A stretch of 64,000 nt of DNA from Hoeflea sp. (lineage in GTDB: Bacteria; Pseudomonadota; Alphaproteobacteria; Rhizobiales; Rhizobiaceae), in assembly GCA_020637795.1 (NCBI GenBank), contig JACKJT010000001.1, forward strand, positions 1,240,001 to 1,304,000. The letters are read 5' to 3'. A program made the translations under genes and the position numbers. Shown here piece by piece: positions 59,241 through 64,000 of the stretch; position 1 is the first letter of the stretch, and each line of letters starts with the position of its first letter. The notes beneath the pieces were generated by a model. The model saw only the letters and a list, made by a program, of their open reading frames with translations. It made no database searches and had not been told where the DNA came from.

Positions 59241-61061
59241 ATGCACAAGAACAGCCAAGCCAAGCTATCGACAAAGCTGGTCAGCCCGGCAGCTGTGCCG
59301 GTGCCCGCTTCATCGCCGCAGCCTGCTTTGAATGCACCCGTGCAGCACCCCTATTCGGGGATTGATCAGGCCGTGCGTGGCGCGGTCGCACGGATGACGG
59401 GTGGAGTATCTCCGTTCGCGCTGGTCGAAACCTGGACCGATTGGGCGATGCACCTCGCCCGCGCGCCCGGGCGGCAGCTGGAACTGGCCGAACACGCCAG
59501 GGACAATGCTCTTAAACTGATGGATTTTGCCGCGAAGTCGGTTTCGGGCCCGGCGCAAAGCCCGCCTTTTGCGCCCAAGGTCTACGATCACCGGTTCGCT
59601 GATGACAGTTGGCAATCTCCGCCGTTCAGCCTCTGGCAACAGGGCTTCCTGGCAACGCAGGACTGGTGGGACCATGCGACCGAGAACATGCGCGGCTTGC
59701 GCAAACAGGATTCGGAACGGACGCGGTTCCTGGTGCGTCAGATGCTCGATACCGTCTCGCCGTCGAACTTTCCCTGGCTGAACCCCGAGATCCTGGCCGA
59801 AACCGCAAGGACCGGCGGACGCAACTTGGCCGAAGGCGTGGTCCACGCCACCGATGACTGGCTTCACACGCTGAGCCAGGCGCACACACCGCCACCCGAG
59901 GGCTACCGGCTGGGCAAGGATCTCGCCTGCACGCCGGGCGAAGTGGTCTACCGCAACGACATTTTCGAACTGCTGCAGTACAAGCCGCAGACCGAAAAGG
60001 TGCAGGCCGAACCGGTGCTGATCGTGCCGGCCTGGATCATGAAATACTACATTCTCGATCTCTCGCCGCACAATTCGCTGATCAAGTATCTGGTCGACCA
60101 GGGTTTCACCGTCTTTGCCATCTCGTGGTGCAATCCGACCGCCGAGCAGCGTGACCTGTCGCTTGAGGACTACCGCAAGCGCGGGGTGATGGCGGCGCTC
60201 GACGCCATAAGCGCCATCGTGCCGGGCCGGAAGATTCATGCCAACGGCTATTGCCTCGGCGGCACGATGCTGGCGATCGCCGCAGCGACGATGGCCAGGG
60301 ACGGCGACGAGCGGCTGGCCAGTGTCACCCTGATGGCGGCGCAGGTGGATTTTTCGGAAGCGGGCGAGTTGCTGCTGTTCCTGGACGAAAGCCAGGTGGC
60401 GTTCCTCGAAGACATGATGTGGGCCCAGGGCTATCTCGACCGCCCGCAGATGGCCCGCGCCTTTGCCTCGATCCGTGCCGAGGACCTGATCTATACCCGT
60501 GCCGTACATCGCTACTTCCTCGGCCAGGACGACCTGCCGACCGATATCGGGGTCTGGAACGGCGACACGACGCGGATGCCGGCGCGGATGCATTCGGAAT
60601 ATCTCAGGGGCCTGTTCCTGGAAAACCGGCTTTCGGCGGGCCGGTTCGCGGTCGAGGGACGGGTGATCGCGCTCAAGGACATCTCCGCGCCGCTGTTCGT
60701 GGTCGGCACGGAAACCGACCACATCGCGCCATGGAAATCGGTCTACAAGACGCGGCTGTTCACCGATGCCGACCTGACCTTCGTGCTGACCAAGTCGGGG
60801 CATAATGGCGGCATCCTCTCCGAACCGGGCCACCCGAACCGGCATTACCGGGTGGGTCACCGGGAAGAAGGCGCCCTCTATGTCGATCCGGACAGCTGGC
60901 TTGCCAGGACCAAACCGAAGGACGGGTCCTGGTGGCCCGAGTGGATCAGCTGGCTGAACGCAAAGAGCAGCGGGCCCGTGGCGCCGCCTGCGCTGGGCGC
61001 GCCGGAGAAGGGCTATCCGCCGCTGGAACCCGCGCCGGGACGCTACATTCACCAGACCTAG
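59241..61061 (+). CDS. phaC: Class I polyhydroxyalkanoate synthase
   Basis: 606 aa from the ATG at 59241, chosen for the GAGGA site 11 bases upstream. It has the lipase-like box with nucleophile Cys338 (HANGYCLGGTMLA), the catalytic Asp in VVGTETDHIAPW and His in LTKSGHNGGILSEPG. The N-terminal part has QDWWDHATENMRGLRKQDSERTRFLVRQMLDTVSPSNFPWLNPE, typical of PhaC. Polymerises 3-hydroxyacyl-CoA into storage granules. It stands alone between the unknown gene and the N-ATPase operon and shares the low-oxygen box type with the latter. Confidence 0.92.
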   Translation: MHKNSQAKLSTKLVSPAAVPVPASSPQPALNAPVQHPYSGIDQAVRGAVARMTGGVSPFALVETWTDWAMHLARAPGRQLELAEHARDNALKLMDFAAKSVSGPAQSPPFAPKVYDHRFADDSWQSPPFSLWQQGFLATQDWWDHATENMRGLRKQDSERTRFLVRQMLDTVSPSNFPWLNPEILAETARTGGRNLAEGVVHATDDWLHTLSQAHTPPPEGYRLGKDLACTPGEVVYRNDIFELLQYKPQTEKVQAEPVLIVPAWIMKYYILDLSPHNSLIKYLVDQGFTVFAISWCNPTAEQRDLSLEDYRKRGVMAALDAISAIVPGRKIHANGYCLGGTMLAIAAATMARDGDERLASVTLMAAQVDFSEAGELLLFLDESQVAFLEDMMWAQGYLDRPQMARAFASIRAEDLIYTRAVHRYFLGQDDLPTDIGVWNGDTTRMPARMHSEYLRGLFLENRLSAGRFAVEGRVIALKDISAPLFVVGTETDHIAPWKSVYKTRLFTDADLTFVLTKSGHNGGILSEPGHPNRHYRVGHREEGALYVDPDSWLARTKPKDGSWWPEWISWLNAKSSGPVAPPALGAPEKGYPPLEPAPGRYIHQT

Positions 61062-61104
61062 TCCTGCCGGCATCAGGCAGGTCTCCGGGCCGGCCACGGG
61101 AGGC

Positions 61105-61118
61105 TTGATCCTGATCAA
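61105..61118 (+). promoter_or_regulatory. Perfect FNR/FixK-type anaerobox before the N-ATPase operon
   Basis: TTGAT-CCTG-ATCAA, a perfect match to the FNR/FixK consensus, about 145 bases before the atpD start. Suggests activation under low oxygen. Confidence 0.7.
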
Positions 61119-61174
61119 CGCTCGAGATCGATGATCGGCGCAGGATGAAAGCCTGTTGCCGGGGCAACGAGAGA

Positions 61175-61243
61175 ATGGAGTTTGTTGACGTGGATCTCAA
61201 TCAACCTGCGCACTCGCCAAGATCCCTGGACCAGGTGTCATGA
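61175..61243 (+). CDS. Possible 22-codon leader ORF before atpD
   Basis: An ATG at 61175 opens MEFVDVDLNQPAHSPRSLDQV and stops at 61243, three bases before a perfect hairpin (61246-61261, ATGCGGC-GG-GCCGCAT) that ends two bases before the atpD ATG. Translation of this short frame could keep the hairpin open. The ribosome binding site is poor, so this may be coincidence. Confidence 0.25.
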   Translation: MEFVDVDLNQPAHSPRSLDQVS

Positions 61244-61245
61244 CC

Positions 61246-61261
61246 ATGCGGCGGGCCGCAT
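61246..61261 (+). promoter_or_regulatory. Hairpin immediately before the atpD start codon
   Basis: Seven perfect pairs around two bases, ending one base before ATG at 61263. It occupies the place where a ribosome binding site would be expected and no other good site is seen. Confidence 0.45.
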
Positions 61262-61262
61262 C

Positions 61263-62707
<1,445 letters not shown>

Positions 62708-62711
<4 letters not shown>

Positions 62712-63160
62712 GCAGGGACACGCTGACACTCACGATCTCGACGCCGCTGCAGCTCGTCATGCGGGCGGAGAACGTGCGGTCCTTCCGCGCCGAAGACGAG
62801 AGCGGCAGCTTCGGCATCATGCCGGGGCACGTGGCCTTGCTGAGCGTTCTGCGCGCCTGTGTCGTCCGCTGGCGGGAGCCCGAGGCGGCTTGGTCCTACT
62901 GCGCGGTGCGCGGCGGCGTGCTGACCGTGGAGAAGGGCCGCCATATCCGCATCGCCTGCCGCCAGGCGGTTCTCGGAGCGGACCTGGCGGCGCTGGAAGC
63001 CGGTGTCGAAACCCATCTCGCCGCCGAGGCCGAAGCGGCGCGTGCCGCGCGCCTGCAACAGGCGCGGATGCACGCCCAGGTGATCCGCAAGATCATCCTG
63101 CACATGTCCGATGATGGCGGGACTTCCATGGACGCTTCGCTTGACGGGGCCTTCCAATGA
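62708..63160 (+). CDS. atpC: N-ATPase subunit epsilon (AtpC)
   Basis: 150 aa. Beta-sandwich start (LTLTISTPLQLVMRAENVRSFRAEDESGSFGIMPGHVALLSVLR) as in F1 epsilon, followed by a helical C-terminus ending in ARMHAQVIRKIILHM. Overlaps atpD by four bases. Regulatory subunit linking the catalytic head to the membrane ring. Confidence 0.9.
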
Positions 63161-63438
63161 CCGGGGAACGCGATCCGCAGCCATTGCGCGACGCAGCGCG
63201 CGATTCCGCCGAGCGCGAACGGATGCGGATCAGCGATCCCGAGCCATCGCTGGGCCGACGGTTCGGGCAGATCGGCATTCTCGGCTGGATGATCGTCATC
63301 CCGGTGCTCATGGGCATATTCGCAGGCAGCTGGCTGGACCGGCTTCTGGGCACCGGCATCACGCTTTCGGCGGCACTGACGATGGCAGGCGCGGCGCTCG
63401 GTCTGTGGCTGGCTTTCAAATGGATGCATGAACAATGA
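63157..63438 (+). CDS. atpQ: N-ATPase subunit AtpQ (AtpI-like)
   Basis: 93 aa with a charged N-terminal part and two membrane helices (about 40-60 and 67-90: GILGWMIVIPVLMGIFAGSWLDRLLG and TLSAALTMAGAALGLWLAFKWM). AtpI-like assembly factor found only in N-type operons. Overlaps both neighbours by four bases. Confidence 0.88.
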   Translation: MTGERDPQPLRDAARDSAERERMRISDPEPSLGRRFGQIGILGWMIVIPVLMGIFAGSWLDRLLGTGITLSAALTMAGAALGLWLAFKWMHEQ

Positions 63439-63728
63439 CAGACTTTTCCGGATTTGACCTGAGCCTTGTCGACGTGGTGCGGCTGCTTGCCGTCCTGGCC
63501 GCCGGATATGGCGCGGGCCTCGTCCATTTCGCAACGCTCGAAACGGTCGCGCGCCGCATCGCCGGCGGCAGGCTCTCGGCCGTTGCGTTGCAGATCGGCA
63601 GGCTGGCAGCCCTCGGCCTGTTCCTGTTCCTGCTCGTCAAGCTTGGCGCAATCGAGCTTCTCTTGGGCAGTGCCGGAATCATGCTGGCGAGATCGCGGGT
63701 TCTGGCGCGCGTGAGGGCGGAACCATGA
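63435..63728 (+). CDS. atpR: N-ATPase subunit AtpR
   Basis: 97 aa, three hydrophobic segments (LLAVLAAGYGAGLVHFATLETVARRI, then VALQIGRLAALGLFLFLLVKL and ELLLGSAGIMLARSRVLARV). AtpR is a small membrane protein unique to N-ATPases; its presence is the best evidence for that type here. Overlaps atpQ and atpB. Confidence 0.9.
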   Translation: MTDFSGFDLSLVDVVRLLAVLAAGYGAGLVHFATLETVARRIAGGRLSAVALQIGRLAALGLFLFLLVKLGAIELLLGSAGIMLARSRVLARVRAEP

Positions 63729-64000
63729 ACGGTTCTCCGCTGACCGCCGAGGTTGCCTTCACGATCGGCCCCGTTGCGGTGACCATGCCGGTGGTGATCA
63801 CCTGGGGCATCATGGCAGTGCTGTTTGTCTTCAGCGTATTTTCGACCCGCCGCCTCGCGGTGATCGCGGGGCCGGTGCAAACGGTGCTGGAACTGCTGGT
63901 GACGACAATCGATGCGCAGATCGAGGCGACGATCCAGCGCAACCCCGCACCCTACCGGATGCTGATCGGCTCGCTGTTCCTGTTCATCTTGGTGGCAAGC
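63725..64000 (+). CDS. atpB: N-ATPase subunit a (AtpB), N-terminal part, cut by the window end
   Basis: 92 residues are visible. It starts at the ATG overlapping the atpR stop (ATGA) and has MNGSPLTAEVAFTIGPVAVTMPVVITWGIMAVLFVFSVFSTRRLAV followed by QTVLELLVTTIDAQIEATI, the first membrane helices and the loop of the F0 a subunit. The ion-path residues lie beyond the window. Confidence 0.88.
   Translation, partial: MNGSPLTAEVAFTIGPVAVTMPVVITWGIMAVLFVFSVFSTRRLAVIAGPVQTVLELLVTTIDAQIEATIQRNPAPYRMLIGSLFLFILVAS

Noticed and set aside
59310..61118. Long open frame opposite the PHA synthase gene
   Set aside because: Antisense shadow; the catalytic motifs of PhaC are clear on the plus strand.

Overview
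The window looks like chromosomal DNA of a high-GC alphaproteobacterium in the Hyphomicrobiales, close to the Rhizobiaceae (a Hoeflea-, Sinorhizobium- or Agrobacterium-like organism). The main reason is gene order. The che operon, fliF, visN-visR, the motA-fliM-fliN-fliG-flhB run, the flgF-fliI-flgBC-fliE-flgG-flgA-flgI-motE-flgH-fliL-fliP run, tandem flagellins, motB-motC-fliK, a transglycosylase, rem, flgE-flgK-flgL, flaF-flbT-flgD-fliQ-flhA-fliR and flgJ follow the layout known from Sinorhizobium meliloti. The species is inference; no rRNA or tRNA gene was seen.

Layout. 1-463: C-terminal end of a glycosyltransferase. 503-50874: an almost uninterrupted motility and chemotaxis regulon of about 50 kb. 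From left to right it holds a minus-strand export, rod, hook and filament-junction block (fliL-like to flgE); the regulator rem; a transglycosylase; fliK, motC, motB and a FliH-like gene; four tandem flagellin genes; a minus-strand rod, ring and basal-body block (fliP to the DUF1217 gene); a plus-strand motor and switch block (motA to flhB); visR and visN; fliF; and the che operon from cheT to the soluble receptor icpA. 51532-58144: a minus-strand iron island with a cysteine-rich protein, a HxxE imelysin, bfd, bfr, a di-heme DUF1111 oxidoreductase, a second imelysin-like protein and a DUF1513 beta-propeller. 58346-59095: an unrecognised protein. 59241-61061: a polyhydroxyalkanoate synthase. 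61263-end: the start of an N-type ATPase operon (atpD, atpC, atpQ, atpR, atpB cut by the window end).

How it works together. VisN/VisR sit above Rem, which drives the structural genes in rhizobia. FlaF and FlbT tune flagellin expression after transcription. Motor proteins MotA, MotB, MotC and MotE and the che pathway (two CheY proteins, CheS, CheT) set rotation speed.

Non-coding signals of most interest. (1) Each of the four flagellin genes has a conserved leader element that can pair with its own ribosome binding site, including a wobble-compensated pair in the most divergent copy. (2) TTAA-N7-TTAA-type direct repeats lie upstream of all four flagellins and of rem. (3) FNR/FixK-type boxes precede both the PHA synthase gene and the N-ATPase operon, one a perfect TTGAT-N4-ATCAA, which points to a low-oxygen regulon. 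(4) An Irr (ICE)-like dyad precedes the iron island. Candidate previously unlabelled parts are a FliH-like protein between motB and the flagellins, a second FliL-like protein, and a cysteine-rich partner of the imelysin/bacterioferritin genes.
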